A DNA stretch of 64,000 bases. Origin: a virus. The notes below the pieces were generated by a model. It saw only the letters and a program-made list of their open reading frames with translations, was not told the DNA's origin and did not search any database. The translations under genes were made by a program, and so were the position numbers. The stretch lies in the IMG/VR virus record IMGVR_UViG_3300017989_006421, positions 29,570 through 93,569 of that record. The stretch is one strand, 5' to 3'. Numbering within the stretch: position 1 is the stretch's first letter; every line of letters begins with the position of its first letter. Positions 42,115 through 51,206 of the stretch are shown here, piece by piece.

Positions 42115-42929
42115 TGGCAAGTAACAACAGGGATAAGCCGGTTCTTCACGCCCTTGAACATAAAAGTAAAACTGAGTGGAAGAGGTGCATTAATTTGTTA
42201 CCTCCGGAAGTTTTATTGGCTCTAACCGCTATAGAATATGACCTCAAAACCACGCATTCACGAGCTAAAAAATCTGTTCGGGAGGCGGTTAAGCTAGAAG
42301 TTTTAGACGGTTCATTCAAGGGGAGAAAACTCTCTAGTTTGTCTGAACAGGAGAGGGCCAAATTCGACAAAAGTTTCAAGCAAAAATGCCAAAAGGTGAT
42401 CAAGGATCTTGATTCGGCGTGTAACGACTTGATTTGGGAGCGACGTAGGGAAGTTGTTCTCAGTGAGCGGGTGGGGCTTTCCACTGTGGGGGACGACATA
42501 GATGAGGAGAATCTTTCTGGGGGATTTAGCGATGCTTTCACTCGAGAACTCGCTCAAAAATTGACCGTTGGTCCTAGTGGAGGAAAATTGGGGCAATTGA
42601 TCAACCTCATCGGGACTATTCTTAACTTAGACATGGTTACCATCTGCGCTGTCCGGTCTAGACCTAGTGATCCAGATCAGGATTTATGGAAAGCATACTC
42701 TCTTACGGTATCAGATTGCCCTTGGGAAATAACCAGTGCGGTAATTGGCATTGTTACACAGGTTTTGTGTCGTCGTGTATGTAAGGAATTCTTGGCCAAT
42801 TCTGGGACGTTCGATGAAGAAATGATGCAACGCTATTCTTCCTTCGTTGAATCGGTCAAGAAGAGCGTTGAGATTGGACTTCGGAACGGGCCTGAATCTC
42901 CCCCAGATTCTCCGGAGCAATCAAATTAG
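42111..42929 (+). CDS. Hypothetical protein
   Basis: 272 residues, mainly helical, with charged N-terminal helices and a Pro/Ser-rich end (PESPPDSPEQSN). No family recognised. Coupled to the sulfotransferase-like gene by ATGA. Confidence 0.55.
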   Translation: MMASNNRDKPVLHALEHKSKTEWKRCINLLPPEVLLALTAIEYDLKTTHSRAKKSVREAVKLEVLDGSFKGRKLSSLSEQERAKFDKSFKQKCQKVIKDLDSACNDLIWERRREVVLSERVGLSTVGDDIDEENLSGGFSDAFTRELAQKLTVGPSGGKLGQLINLIGTILNLDMVTICAVRSRPSDPDQDLWKAYSLTVSDCPWEITSAVIGIVTQVLCRRVCKEFLANSGTFDEEMMQRYSSFVESVKKSVEIGLRNGPESPPDSPEQSN

Positions 42930-42940
42930 CGAGGAAAGAA

Positions 42941-43105
42941 ATGCAGCCATTGATGCTACAAGCAATGATTATAGCGATTCTGGTGTGCGCTATCTTGATG
43001 AACTTACCAGCGTTCATATGGCGTATAAGGTTTAGCAACAGGCCAACCTTACTTGTGCCCTTATTATTTAGTATGCTGGCATTCGCTTTGTGGGTATTCC
43101 GATGA
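42941..43105 (+). CDS. Small membrane protein with two spans
   Basis: 54 residues from ATG 42941, behind GAGG. Two hydrophobic segments (MIIAILVCAILMNLPAFIW and LLVPLLFSMLAFALWVF) flank a basic turn. It is joined to the next gene by ATGA. Function unknown. Confidence 0.55.
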   Translation: MQPLMLQAMIIAILVCAILMNLPAFIWRIRFSNRPTLLVPLLFSMLAFALWVFR

Positions 43106-43527
43106 TTATTCTTGATGGTGTTGTTGTTCACATAAAAAACACTGGAGGGAACAGGTCTGTAGAACTTTTCAAGAAGTCGGACTTCTCCCTACTCGTTGAA
43201 GCTTTGCGCATTCCAGAGAAATCCCCCTTTGCCGATCCCCTAATTTTATGGCTCAGGGAAACTTCTACTCAATTTGAAGTGGGGGAGCGGGTTCAGTTAG
43301 AAATAATGGGCGAAGCAGTCAAACTTACCCTGACTATTCAGAAGACATATTCCAGGGTGCGGATGACGCCTCAGAGTAAACCCATTTTCACAGCCGTGGT
43401 AGCCAGTTCTGTGATGAAAGGGGCTTCTCACAAACTATATTCGTTAATTCAAGAGAAAGGTTTGAGAGAACTTCCTTATTTCATTGAGCTGGACCATGGC
43501 CCGACCGCAAGCAATTCTCCGAAATAG
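43102..43527 (+). CDS. Hypothetical protein before the SF2 helicase
   Basis: 141 residues from ATG 43102, within an ATGA overlap. The N-terminus is beta-rich. Ends 32 bp inside the helicase gene. No family recognised. Confidence 0.55.
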   Translation: MIILDGVVVHIKNTGGNRSVELFKKSDFSLLVEALRIPEKSPFADPLILWLRETSTQFEVGERVQLEIMGEAVKLTLTIQKTYSRVRMTPQSKPIFTAVVASSVMKGASHKLYSLIQEKGLRELPYFIELDHGPTASNSPK

Positions 43528-45016
43528 GCTTTTTGTTCCCGCCAAACACGTAAAACCGGAACACACAAAGCCCTTTGAATACCCCTACGAGTTTAAGGAC
43601 TACGATCCGACCAAGGCATTCGGCGATGATTTGGGGTATGATTTTCAACTAATCCAAACTTACCAAATTTCGCCTGATGGGGACTGGTACGGCTTTAATC
43701 GAGGGGACTTGGAAAAGATCGAGCATCTTTTTGGGGATGATTTTCGCATAAAAGATGAACGGGCCAATGTGCCTTTAGGTTTTCATCTTCGTATGCGTGG
43801 TGGGGAAGAAGGGGCAAAATTTTCATACAGGGAGGGCCAAACTGAAGCTCTGCGAGACTGGTTAGACCCCAATTTGGGTGGTATCTTAAAGGCTCCGCCT
43901 GCGTTTGGTAAAACGGTGGTTGCCGTAGCTTATATAGTTGCTCAAGGTCAAAGGGCAGTGTTCATTGCTGATCAAACTAATCTATTAGACCAATTCGAGA
44001 AGGAATTTCGGGCGTTCACCAACATAGACGAATTGGAAGATGCTTTAGGTCGCAGACTCCTGGGTCCAGTGAACAAGAGACTGGGCGATAATGTTTGTCC
44101 TATCAGTTACGCACCTTACCAGTATTTCTTCGCCAACCCTAAGTACCTGAGAATGATAAAAAACCAATTCGGGGTGGCGATATTTGATGAGGTTCATGTT
44201 GTTGGTGCTAAATATTTCTCTCGTGCTGCTACCAGTTTGAACCCCCTTGTTCGAGCCGGCATGACTGCTACCCCATACAGAAAAGATGGGTTGCATTTCT
44301 TATTCGATGATCTAATTGGTCCGGTTCGCCACGAAGCAGAACGCAATGTTGGTACGATAGCCCGTATAGTTTACACTGGATGTAAACTCAGTGCCAACAT
44401 GCGGAATTTCAACAACATCTTGAATTACTTGATGGTGGATGAATCTCGTAACAACGTTATCGCTAAAGAAGTCAAGAAAGCAATACTGGCCGGTCATAAA
44501 GTAATTGTTTTGGTCAGCAGAAAAGCTCATTGCCGTGATTTAGCTGAATTGATGCGAAAGAAATACAAGATTCGGGCAGAGAGTTTGAATGGTGATAACA
44601 AGTGGCAGATAGACGATTTCAAGCAGAGAATCACTAGTGGGGAACTCACCTGTTTAGTAGCTACTGAGAAACTGTTTGGAAAGGGGTTCAATCTCCCCGC
44701 TTTATCGCTGTTGTGTATTACCATTCCGAGTGCTAATCCAGCTAACATTGAACAATGGACCGGTCGAGTTGAACGCCGGGTACCAGGCAAGCAAACCCCC
44801 GTAGTGGTGTATTTGGCAGATTCTGGACCTAATGTAATCTACGGTTGTGTTAACACCGTTAAAAAAGCGTTTAAGAATCTCAGCATCCCTGTAACAATAG
44901 ACACCACTTATTCGGATATTGATAGTGAGGTCGGTGCAGTCACTAAAAGGCTGGGGACTTGGAAGAAAAAGCGGTCTATCGATTGGGCCAATAAAAACAT
45001 CAGGGATTTTGATTGA
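43496..45016 (+). CDS. Superfamily II helicase, T4 UvsW-like
   Basis: 506 residues from ATG 43496. The N-terminal accessory domain (about 110 residues) precedes the helicase core: Walker A variant APPAFGKTV, DEVH box IFDEVHVVG, motif III GMTATPYRK and motif VI EQWTGRVERR. This architecture matches UvsW-type DNA/RNA helicases that unwind branched DNA, R-loops and recombination intermediates, and fits the neighbouring recombination genes. Confidence 0.87.
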   Translation: MARPQAILRNRLFVPAKHVKPEHTKPFEYPYEFKDYDPTKAFGDDLGYDFQLIQTYQISPDGDWYGFNRGDLEKIEHLFGDDFRIKDERANVPLGFHLRMRGGEEGAKFSYREGQTEALRDWLDPNLGGILKAPPAFGKTVVAVAYIVAQGQRAVFIADQTNLLDQFEKEFRAFTNIDELEDALGRRLLGPVNKRLGDNVCPISYAPYQYFFANPKYLRMIKNQFGVAIFDEVHVVGAKYFSRAATSLNPLVRAGMTATPYRKDGLHFLFDDLIGPVRHEAERNVGTIARIVYTGCKLSANMRNFNNILNYLMVDESRNNVIAKEVKKAILAGHKVIVLVSRKAHCRDLAELMRKKYKIRAESLNGDNKWQIDDFKQRITSGELTCLVATEKLFGKGFNLPALSLLCITIPSANPANIEQWTGRVERRVPGKQTPVVVYLADSGPNVIYGCVNTVKKAFKNLSIPVTIDTTYSDIDSEVGAVTKRLGTWKKKRSIDWANKNIRDFD

Positions 45017-45442
45017 ATGACAAACGATGTTTTACGTATGGTGTATACTCTTCTTAGTAGAGATTCTTGTTCGGGGGTAGAGACACAGACTTCCCCTACC
45101 GGTTTCTGTATTTTGGTAGGAGAAGACACAGACCTTGCTCTGCTTAATCGGTTTCACACTTTCGTCTCCACATATGATGACAAAGTGGTTGGGGTGTTTT
45201 CTAACAACACCCCTCCGTTAATAAATGAGAAAGGGTTGATAAGTCAGATTACCACTTGGTGGGGTCCACATTCAATCCTGACTTTGCAAACCGGTCAACC
45301 GGCCATCTATGTAGGCAATGATCTAGAAACATGTGCTAATATGGAATCTTTGTTTGGACTGCCACAACAGAGCAAACTCATTCTAGGGCGGAAAAGTACC
45401 TTAGACCCTTTCGATCTGAGTGAAGCGGAGGTTTTCGATTGA
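45017..45442 (+). CDS. Hypothetical protein
   Basis: 141 residues, starting directly after the SF2 helicase stop. Alpha/beta with no recognised motif. A replication accessory role is possible from position only. Confidence 0.55.
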   Translation: MTNDVLRMVYTLLSRDSCSGVETQTSPTGFCILVGEDTDLALLNRFHTFVSTYDDKVVGVFSNNTPPLINEKGLISQITTWWGPHSILTLQTGQPAIYVGNDLETCANMESLFGLPQQSKLILGRKSTLDPFDLSEAEVFD

Positions 45443-45912
45443 TAATCGCGGATCATGCATTTCAACATCATGATGATTACAACCGAGTTTTATGGCAGTG
45501 GGGCATACCGAAGTTTTATTGGTCTTGGATAAAAGAAGGGCCTAAGTTCACTAAACCAGAGATTATAGCGAAGATCACCGGTGATAGAACCAGCGTGGTT
45601 TTCTTGTCCAATCCTGAGAACGGGGCCATTTTGGAAGCTTTCAAGGCATTGGTGGCCGTAAACAAACCAGCCTCGCTAGCCATTTCAGCAGATCGTGTTA
45701 TAGAAGTTACGCCTGAGTCCCTTGCCAAAAAACAAAGAGTGGTGGTGTATGCGGTCTCTGCTATGGTACCTAAACACATTCTGACTCGAATTCGGGGTAT
45801 GTTCAGTAGGCACACTTTGTTGGTCACATTCGCTGGAAGTAAGAGAGAGTGGATGACTACGTTTCGATATACACCCGAGTATTTTGTTTCTGTTGACAAG
45901 AGGGTGTTCTAG
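45439..45912 (+). CDS. Hypothetical protein upstream of the replicative helicase
   Basis: 157 residues from TTG 45439. Alternating helix/strand pattern, with segments (SVVFLSNPENGAILEAFKAL) reminiscent of the N-terminal fold of clamp-loader delta subunits, but this is weak. It abuts dnaB and could be a loader or clamp-loader part. Confidence 0.5.
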   Translation: MIIADHAFQHHDDYNRVLWQWGIPKFYWSWIKEGPKFTKPEIIAKITGDRTSVVFLSNPENGAILEAFKALVAVNKPASLAISADRVIEVTPESLAKKQRVVVYAVSAMVPKHILTRIRGMFSRHTLLVTFAGSKREWMTTFRYTPEYFVSVDKRVF

Positions 45913-47322
45913 ATGTCTGCTGATCTAAAAGCGATGGAAAGGGAATTGAGGTTAGCGGGAGTGCTAGCCTTTGGGAGTAAAGCGCACAAGGCTTATGTGC
46001 TGAAGATGGTTCCTTCGGAAGCCATAATCCACATCAGACCGGTGTGGGACATTCTGTCAAAAATGGTCTTGGGTGATCGGGACATTGATATCAGTATCAT
46101 CCCAGCGACAGCAGGAAGAAATCTCCCAGATGATCAGGCGGCTTATTTAGAATCGTTAGCCAACTTCACTATCATTGATTCTGATGGGGTGGTAAAGGAT
46201 ATCACAACTGCCATCTTGTCGGATTATCACCGATCTGAAATAGCTAATCGTTTCAAAGACATTTGGCGGGATTTAGCTGAGGAACAATCCACCCCCGATG
46301 AGGCTTTGGGCCAGTCTTATTTGGCGTGTCAAGAACTCTCCACAATGATGAACCGGAGAGATGATGGGATTGGTTTTGGTAAAGGCATTTCCCATGAAGA
46401 GATAATGAGGTTTCTACATTCAGAAGAAACTTTATTGGTGCCAACTGGTTTCACTGGGTTTGATGAAAGAGTCGGGGGTTTTCAACCCGGAGATATGGTG
46501 GTGATTGCTGCTCCATCTAATCAGGGGAAGACCACCGTCATGATCCAGATGGCCCTGAATATGTCTAAGAAAGTACCGGTGTTGTTTCAATCCCTGGAAT
46601 TGGACAAGGGTCAAGTTTATCGCAGGTGTTTGGCTAATCTAGCTCAAGTCCCCTTCAGTCAGTTGCGGTCGTCAAAGAAATGGGATGATGAGATTAGGGA
46701 AACGATAGTTGAGACCATCAAGGGAGCATCGGAGGATAGGAGCAGGAAGGATTCTATCTTCTGGGTTAAAAACACCCCAAATCTAAAAGTGATCGACATT
46801 CTATCTGATGTGATGGTGGGCGGGTACAAGGTTGTGTTTATTGACTACCTGAATATGATGACCGGAGGCGGGGCAGATGAATCCTTATGGCAGCAGCTAG
46901 GCGATATAGCCCGAGAATTGAAAATCCTGGCCATGGACCAGAAGATCGTGGTTGTTGTCGCGGCACAATATGATGAAAAGCAGCAACAGATTCGTTATAG
47001 TCGGGCAGTTCGTGAACACTGTGACATTATGTTGACCTGGGTTCTTCAGAGTGAAGGTGACGCAACGGATGAAGAGGAAGGGATATATGATCCGATTCAG
47101 ACCTTTGATTGTCAGATCGATAAGGGCAGGAATATAGAGAAGTTTCAGTTTCCACTACGGGCTGATTTTAGTATTATGCGCGTTACTGATTGTGGTGAAA
47201 GCCGTCTGGGGGATGCTGATGAAAAGGTGACTACTAGATCTCCTTTGGCCAGATATGGTGGCCAAAAAGGGAAACGAAAAGAAGGAGACACAGAAGGGGT
47301 GGTTTTTCCAGAAATAGACTAA
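45913..47322 (+). CDS. dnaB: DnaB-type replicative DNA helicase
   Basis: 469 residues. A helical N-terminal domain is followed by a RecA-like core: TGFTGFDERVGGFQPGDMVV, Walker A APSNQGKTTV, VLFQSLELDKG (H1a-like), Walker B VVFIDYLNMM and a loop VVAAQYDEKQQQIRYSRA with the conserved S-R-A. A hexameric 5'-3' helicase that opens the fork for the polymerase. The unusual P-loop SNQGKT is of a kind seen in phage DnaB homologues. Confidence 0.9.
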   Translation: MSADLKAMERELRLAGVLAFGSKAHKAYVLKMVPSEAIIHIRPVWDILSKMVLGDRDIDISIIPATAGRNLPDDQAAYLESLANFTIIDSDGVVKDITTAILSDYHRSEIANRFKDIWRDLAEEQSTPDEALGQSYLACQELSTMMNRRDDGIGFGKGISHEEIMRFLHSEETLLVPTGFTGFDERVGGFQPGDMVVIAAPSNQGKTTVMIQMALNMSKKVPVLFQSLELDKGQVYRRCLANLAQVPFSQLRSSKKWDDEIRETIVETIKGASEDRSRKDSIFWVKNTPNLKVIDILSDVMVGGYKVVFIDYLNMMTGGGADESLWQQLGDIARELKILAMDQKIVVVVAAQYDEKQQQIRYSRAVREHCDIMLTWVLQSEGDATDEEEGIYDPIQTFDCQIDKGRNIEKFQFPLRADFSIMRVTDCGESRLGDADEKVTTRSPLARYGGQKGKRKEGDTEGVVFPEID

Positions 47323-47330
47323 ATGCCTAT

Positions 47331-47360
47331 TTGGATCGGGGCTCTACAAAGAGGTATAAA
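47331..47360 (+). promoter_or_regulatory. Possible sigma-70-like promoter
   Basis: TTGGAT and TATAAA with an 18-bp spacer in the 59-bp gap before the NYN-domain gene. A moderate match only. Confidence 0.3.
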
Positions 47361-47381
47361 GTTTTAACTGGAGAACAATAA

Positions 47382-47891
47382 ATGGATAAGCAAATTTCGC
47401 AAATTATTCAAGGTCGTTTGAATGATAGTAAAAAGCTTCTGGTAATCGTGGATGGGTCTGGCATATTTAACGGTCAGAAGCTTTTGGATTATGAAGCTCT
47501 ATTGTCTCATATTCGTGGTGCTAGAACCTTACAGAGGGCCTCTTACTACGCCGTAGAGGAGCCAGGAAAGAACATAAAGAAGTTCGCCTTTATGCTGAAT
47601 CAATCCGGGTTTGACGTTCAAACTAAAACCACAAGAGATTACACGGCGTGGAACGTGAGTATAGTTCTTGATGTAATTGAATCGTTACCTATGTTCGATG
47701 TCCTGGCGATAGTGACTGGTTTGACAACTTTTTCCGATCTGTTTGCACGGGTTCGAGCTAGAGGAAAAGAAGTAGAGGTCTGGAGCTTCGAAGAAAAACT
47801 CAGCTTGTTCCGGGATACTGCCTCGTATTGTTATTCGGTTGATCCTTTTATTCGAGGGGATGATCCTATGATTGAAACGAGAGGTGTATGA
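47382..47891 (+). CDS. NYN (PIN-like) domain protein
   Basis: 169 residues. VIVDGSGIFNG holds the first acidic site; WNVSIVLDVIE and DVLAIVTGLTTFSDLFARVR follow, ending in a GKEVEVW strand, the NYN/LabA layout. The second acidic position (usually SGDGDF) reads TGLTTF, so the metal site may be incomplete. Family members are RNA nucleases or RNA-binding proteins. Confidence 0.7.
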   Translation: MDKQISQIIQGRLNDSKKLLVIVDGSGIFNGQKLLDYEALLSHIRGARTLQRASYYAVEEPGKNIKKFAFMLNQSGFDVQTKTTRDYTAWNVSIVLDVIESLPMFDVLAIVTGLTTFSDLFARVRARGKEVEVWSFEEKLSLFRDTASYCYSVDPFIRGDDPMIETRGV

Positions 47892-48205
47892 TGCCCCAAC
47901 CGTTGTCTGAAGCAACACTAAAGTCCAATGCGGAAGTAGCTAAGGCTGTCCGCGAGTTCGTGGAAAAGGCCAGTATCTTTGTTGAGGTGATGGCTAGGAA
48001 CGACATTGAAGTTCAGCTACCTGAGCAGCCCTCTTCTGGCCCCGACTATGGGGCTCCAGCAATTGACAGTTACAAGAAGACCTACACCCCGATTACCAAA
48101 CAAGAAATCATAGAGGCCAACAAAAAAATGGCTGAGAGTATTGCTGGTGAGAACTGGATTGCGGGGTTCTTTATGGCTGTTCAACTTCTTTCGAGATTGG
48201 GGTAA
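47888..48205 (+). CDS. Hypothetical protein
   Basis: 105 residues, helical ends around a Pro-rich centre. Coupled to the NYN gene by overlap. No family recognised. Confidence 0.5.
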   Translation: MMPQPLSEATLKSNAEVAKAVREFVEKASIFVEVMARNDIEVQLPEQPSSGPDYGAPAIDSYKKTYTPITKQEIIEANKKMAESIAGENWIAGFFMAVQLLSRLG

Positions 48206-48208
48206 GCG

Positions 48209-48658
48209 ATGAGATCAACGAAGTGGTTCAGCGTTTTCTTCCTTCTGTTAACCGGTTGTTTGTGTTTGTTCGTTATGGTTGGTTGTACTTCCACTAGTAC
48301 CCTGGTGGCTCAAAAAGCCAGTTTGCGTACTCAAGCTGTGAAGGACGGCGTCTTCTATGACACTTTCAATGCTTTGTCTAGAGAAAATTTCGAAACCGCA
48401 CGCCTGAAACTTCAGAAAGCAGTTGAAGCTCAGGATCAACCAGCCGCTGAGGCGATTCTGGTGGAACTGGCTACGAAGAGAGACCGGCAACTAGAATGGT
48501 CTCAGGATTTTGAAAGAGCAAATGCATACAAGTATGTCACTGTTGATATGAAGTTATACAGCGACATTGGTATCCTTAACTATCTGGGGGGCAAATTTAG
48601 CGAAGCGACTAAAAAGGTGCTTGAGGCGGTTGATGAGGCAGCCGCCAATAAGCCCTAA
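48209..48658 (+). CDS. Phage lipoprotein
   Basis: 149 residues with a basic start, a hydrophobic stretch and a lipobox FVMVGC at about residue 26, so the mature protein should be lipid-anchored at Cys. The remainder is helical with TPR-like spacing. Phage lipoproteins often block superinfection or serve as outer spanins; no inner spanin lies next to it. A strong terminator follows. Confidence 0.68.
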   Translation: MRSTKWFSVFFLLLTGCLCLFVMVGCTSTSTLVAQKASLRTQAVKDGVFYDTFNALSRENFETARLKLQKAVEAQDQPAAEAILVELATKRDRQLEWSQDFERANAYKYVTVDMKLYSDIGILNYLGGKFSEATKKVLEAVDEAAANKP

Positions 48659-48683
48659 CCAAACCCCTTCCCCTCCCCCTCCT

Positions 48684-48728
48684 GCGAGGCTCAAGGATAC
48701 TCTCCTTGGGCCTCGTTATTATATTTAG
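48684..48728 (+). terminator. Strong Rho-independent terminator
   Basis: CGAGGC and CAAGGA pair with TCCTTG and GCCTCG around a TACTC loop, with one T-G pair between the blocks, giving a stem of about 13 bp. The tail is TTATTATATTT. It closes the SbcC-to-lipoprotein operon. Confidence 0.88.
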
Positions 48729-48760
48729 ACATGGTAAACACCAGGTAATTAAGGCGTGTT

Positions 48761-49729
48761 ATGGTTAAAGCCTTTTCTGATTTCATAGGTAATTCACGGG
48801 CTATCAAACAATTGATGGCTCTTACTAAAAAACCACCTAATTGCCTAATCCTGGTTGGTCCTCGGAAGGTGGGGAAAGCTACTGCCGCCCTAGAATACAT
48901 GTGGGAGGTTCTGGGAGACCCCAAATCTCGATGGCTGTTAGAAACGGGGAAAGAACACCCAGATGTAAAATGGTTGGAGTATGAAATTGGTTCGATGCTT
49001 CCTCGGGAGGTTTCGGCTTTCGTCAAGGGCGATAATTTCAGGCCCATCATTTCAAATCACAAATTCCATGTCGTGGATTTTCTTAGTGCCCCCAGCAAGG
49101 GCAATAACTCAATCCTACCGGGCCTGCTCAAGACTCTGGAAGAACCCCCTGGGCGTTTGACTATCATTCTGATAGTACCGGATTTAGACTATCTGCTGGG
49201 AACTATTCTATCCCGCTCTGTAACAGTTCGATTCAACACGCCCAGTCATGATGATTTAACCGCCTTGGTTAAGCTCCGTTACCCAGACGCAGAAGAAGAT
49301 GTTATCGCCAAGTGTCTAAAGTTGGTGGGTAACAACATGGGGGCGGTTTTATCTACTGAACCAGATGAGCTATACCAGATGGGGGAGAACATCCTGAAAT
49401 TCTTATGGCAGATCCGTCCTGCTGGATTTTGGGAACAAAGTCAATTCTGCACCGCCCTGCAAGAGGAATTCAATCTTACCACCGCTATTTGCGTTGAACA
49501 CCTATCCATGATTCTTAATCAGTTTAGGATCAAGGGAAAATGGGCTCCAGCCGTCTTCGAACAGTGGGGAACCTATGGCATAGCTCGGATCATCCAGATC
49601 ATACTGGAGGCTCGTGAAATTCAACTCAGCCGATGTCCCCATAGGAACCTTCAACTGTTCATGGAAAGTGCCTTTATCGCTGTTTCAGAGGAAGTATTTA
49701 CCAAGGCGGAGGAATCGACTGATGACTAA
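48761..49729 (+). CDS. Clamp-loader subunit, DNA polymerase III delta'-like
   Basis: 322-residue AAA+ protein. A Walker A-like VGPRKVGKAT lies at about residue 32. FHVVDFLSAPS stands at Walker B, LLKTLEEPPG follows, and the SRC-type motif ILSRSVTVRF completes the clamp-loader signature. HolB proteins show the same LKTLEEPP and SR(C/S) sequence. The C-terminal helical collar is present. It should load one or both clamps encoded in the window. Confidence 0.82.
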   Translation: MVKAFSDFIGNSRAIKQLMALTKKPPNCLILVGPRKVGKATAALEYMWEVLGDPKSRWLLETGKEHPDVKWLEYEIGSMLPREVSAFVKGDNFRPIISNHKFHVVDFLSAPSKGNNSILPGLLKTLEEPPGRLTIILIVPDLDYLLGTILSRSVTVRFNTPSHDDLTALVKLRYPDAEEDVIAKCLKLVGNNMGAVLSTEPDELYQMGENILKFLWQIRPAGFWEQSQFCTALQEEFNLTTAICVEHLSMILNQFRIKGKWAPAVFEQWGTYGIARIIQIILEAREIQLSRCPHRNLQLFMESAFIAVSEEVFTKAEESTDD

Positions 49730-50666
49730 CCAGCCTTCTCTATTTGATGAACAAATCATCACTTTAGTGGATATGAGTCCAGTGGTATACAAATGTCAGG
49801 CAGGGCCTCCGGGTGAAAACTACGTAAACTGGAAATGGATCTTACTCCGGTTGCTCAAGAAGATATACACTGACAGAACCAATATCTTCTTTGTTTTGGA
49901 TACTCGACCTGATAGGAAAAGATCTATCGATGCAACATACAAGGCTGATCGTGCTAAAGAGGAAGCCCCAGAAGTTTGGACGGCGCTGGATCCCCTGTTA
50001 CAATGGGTTCCACAGTCTTATCTGTGGGCAGAGGGCGAAGAAGCCGATGATGTGTTGGCTTGGATGGCACTGTCTTTACCTGATTGGGAAGTCAACATCC
50101 TAACGGGTGATCGAGATTTGTGGCAATTGTTAGACAATCGTTGGATTCGAATCTGGGACTTGCGATCGTCAGGGCTGGTCTCTCGTAAGGATTGTCAAGA
50201 CACGTTTGGAGTAAAAGCTCGCCAAATCGCCATGTACAAATCTTGGTTCGGGGATTCTAGTGATGGCATACCGGGTGTACCCCGTTTACACCGTAAGAAG
50301 ATCGCTCCTTTGTTGATCGCCCCATTTAAGAAGATGAAGGAATCAATTGCTTGGTTGAAATCTGAGGAATCGAAAGGGGCCATGACAGCCAAAGCCAGAG
50401 AGGCTCTACTTGCTTTTGTCCCTCGGGCAAAAACCAACTGGAAATTGGTTAAACTAAGTAAGAAAGATTTTAAATCACCGATAAAACAATACTCTTTGCT
50501 GGGTGATTTTGATCGGTTCATGGCTCATGTGGATACAACTGAGAATGCTCAATCAGTTGGCCGAGAAGTGTTTCATTTGGCTTGGCAGAATTTAACCGCT
50601 TGTAGAGACACTCTATTGGATATAGCTCCAGGAGATGAAGCCCCTCAGATTGGGTTTCATAAATAA
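49722..50666 (+). CDS. 5'-3' exonuclease / flap endonuclease (PolI N-domain type)
   Basis: 314 residues from ATG 49722. FEN acidic sites are visible: LVDMSPVVYK, EGEEADDVLAW, TGDRDLWQLL and GDSSDGIPGVP (helix-hairpin-helix entry). As the polymerase at 5.8-8.7 kb has no 5'-nuclease domain, this is the likely partner for removing primers and flaps. Note RLHRKK where the H3TH usually reads GIGxKTA, a small divergence. Confidence 0.85.
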   Translation: MTNQPSLFDEQIITLVDMSPVVYKCQAGPPGENYVNWKWILLRLLKKIYTDRTNIFFVLDTRPDRKRSIDATYKADRAKEEAPEVWTALDPLLQWVPQSYLWAEGEEADDVLAWMALSLPDWEVNILTGDRDLWQLLDNRWIRIWDLRSSGLVSRKDCQDTFGVKARQIAMYKSWFGDSSDGIPGVPRLHRKKIAPLLIAPFKKMKESIAWLKSEESKGAMTAKAREALLAFVPRAKTNWKLVKLSKKDFKSPIKQYSLLGDFDRFMAHVDTTENAQSVGREVFHLAWQNLTACRDTLLDIAPGDEAPQIGFHK

Positions 50667-50678
50667 CCGAGGGTAAAA

Positions 50679-51206
50679 TTGAAAAAACTATTGGAACACC
50701 AGCAGATTCTTGTTCGTATCGATCAATTAGCTAGTCAGATTGACTCAGACTTTGAGGGCCGAAGACTAATAGTTGTTCCCGTTTTGTGGGGTGCTTGCAC
50801 TTTTTCGATGGAGCTATTTAATCGTTTAAAAACTACCGTGACTATTCTTCCAATATGGGCTACTTCTTATTCTGGGACTTCTCAGGGTAATTTATCTATC
50901 AAACATGATTGGGATTTATCCCAAATAGATCCCGCCGCCTGTTCGGCGTTAATAGTAGACGACATTTTGGACTCTGGTAAAACCATCAATGGCGTAGTGT
51001 CTTTGTTGAAAGGTTCCGGGTTTCACGACACAAGAACGTGTTTTTTGTTGGACAAAGAGAAATCTAGCCGTTGCCCAAATTATACTGGATTTGTTATCCC
51101 GGATAAATTTGTAGTAGGGTTTGGATTGGACATGGGTGGTAGATATCGGGGCTTACCAGACATATGCATAATCGAAGAATGTAAGGGTCAGGATGAAAGG
51201 TCATGA
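50679..51206 (+). CDS. HPRT-like phosphoribosyltransferase, copy 1
   Basis: 175 residues from TTG 50679. The PRPP-binding motif is LIVDDILDSGKT, with the usual two acidic residues. VVPVLWGAC holds the PPi loop, and VVGFGLDMGGRYRGLPDI matches the HPRT C-terminal signature (VVGYGLDY...YRNLP). It should attach ribose-5-phosphate to a purine-like base. A paralogue follows with a 4-bp overlap. Confidence 0.8.
   Translation: MKKLLEHQQILVRIDQLASQIDSDFEGRRLIVVPVLWGACTFSMELFNRLKTTVTILPIWATSYSGTSQGNLSIKHDWDLSQIDPAACSALIVDDILDSGKTINGVVSLLKGSGFHDTRTCFLLDKEKSSRCPNYTGFVIPDKFVVGFGLDMGGRYRGLPDICIIEECKGQDERS

Noticed and set aside
47382-47891. NYN protein as a toxin of a toxin-antitoxin pair
   Set aside because: The second acidic site looks incomplete and the next gene has no antitoxin-like DNA-binding motif.
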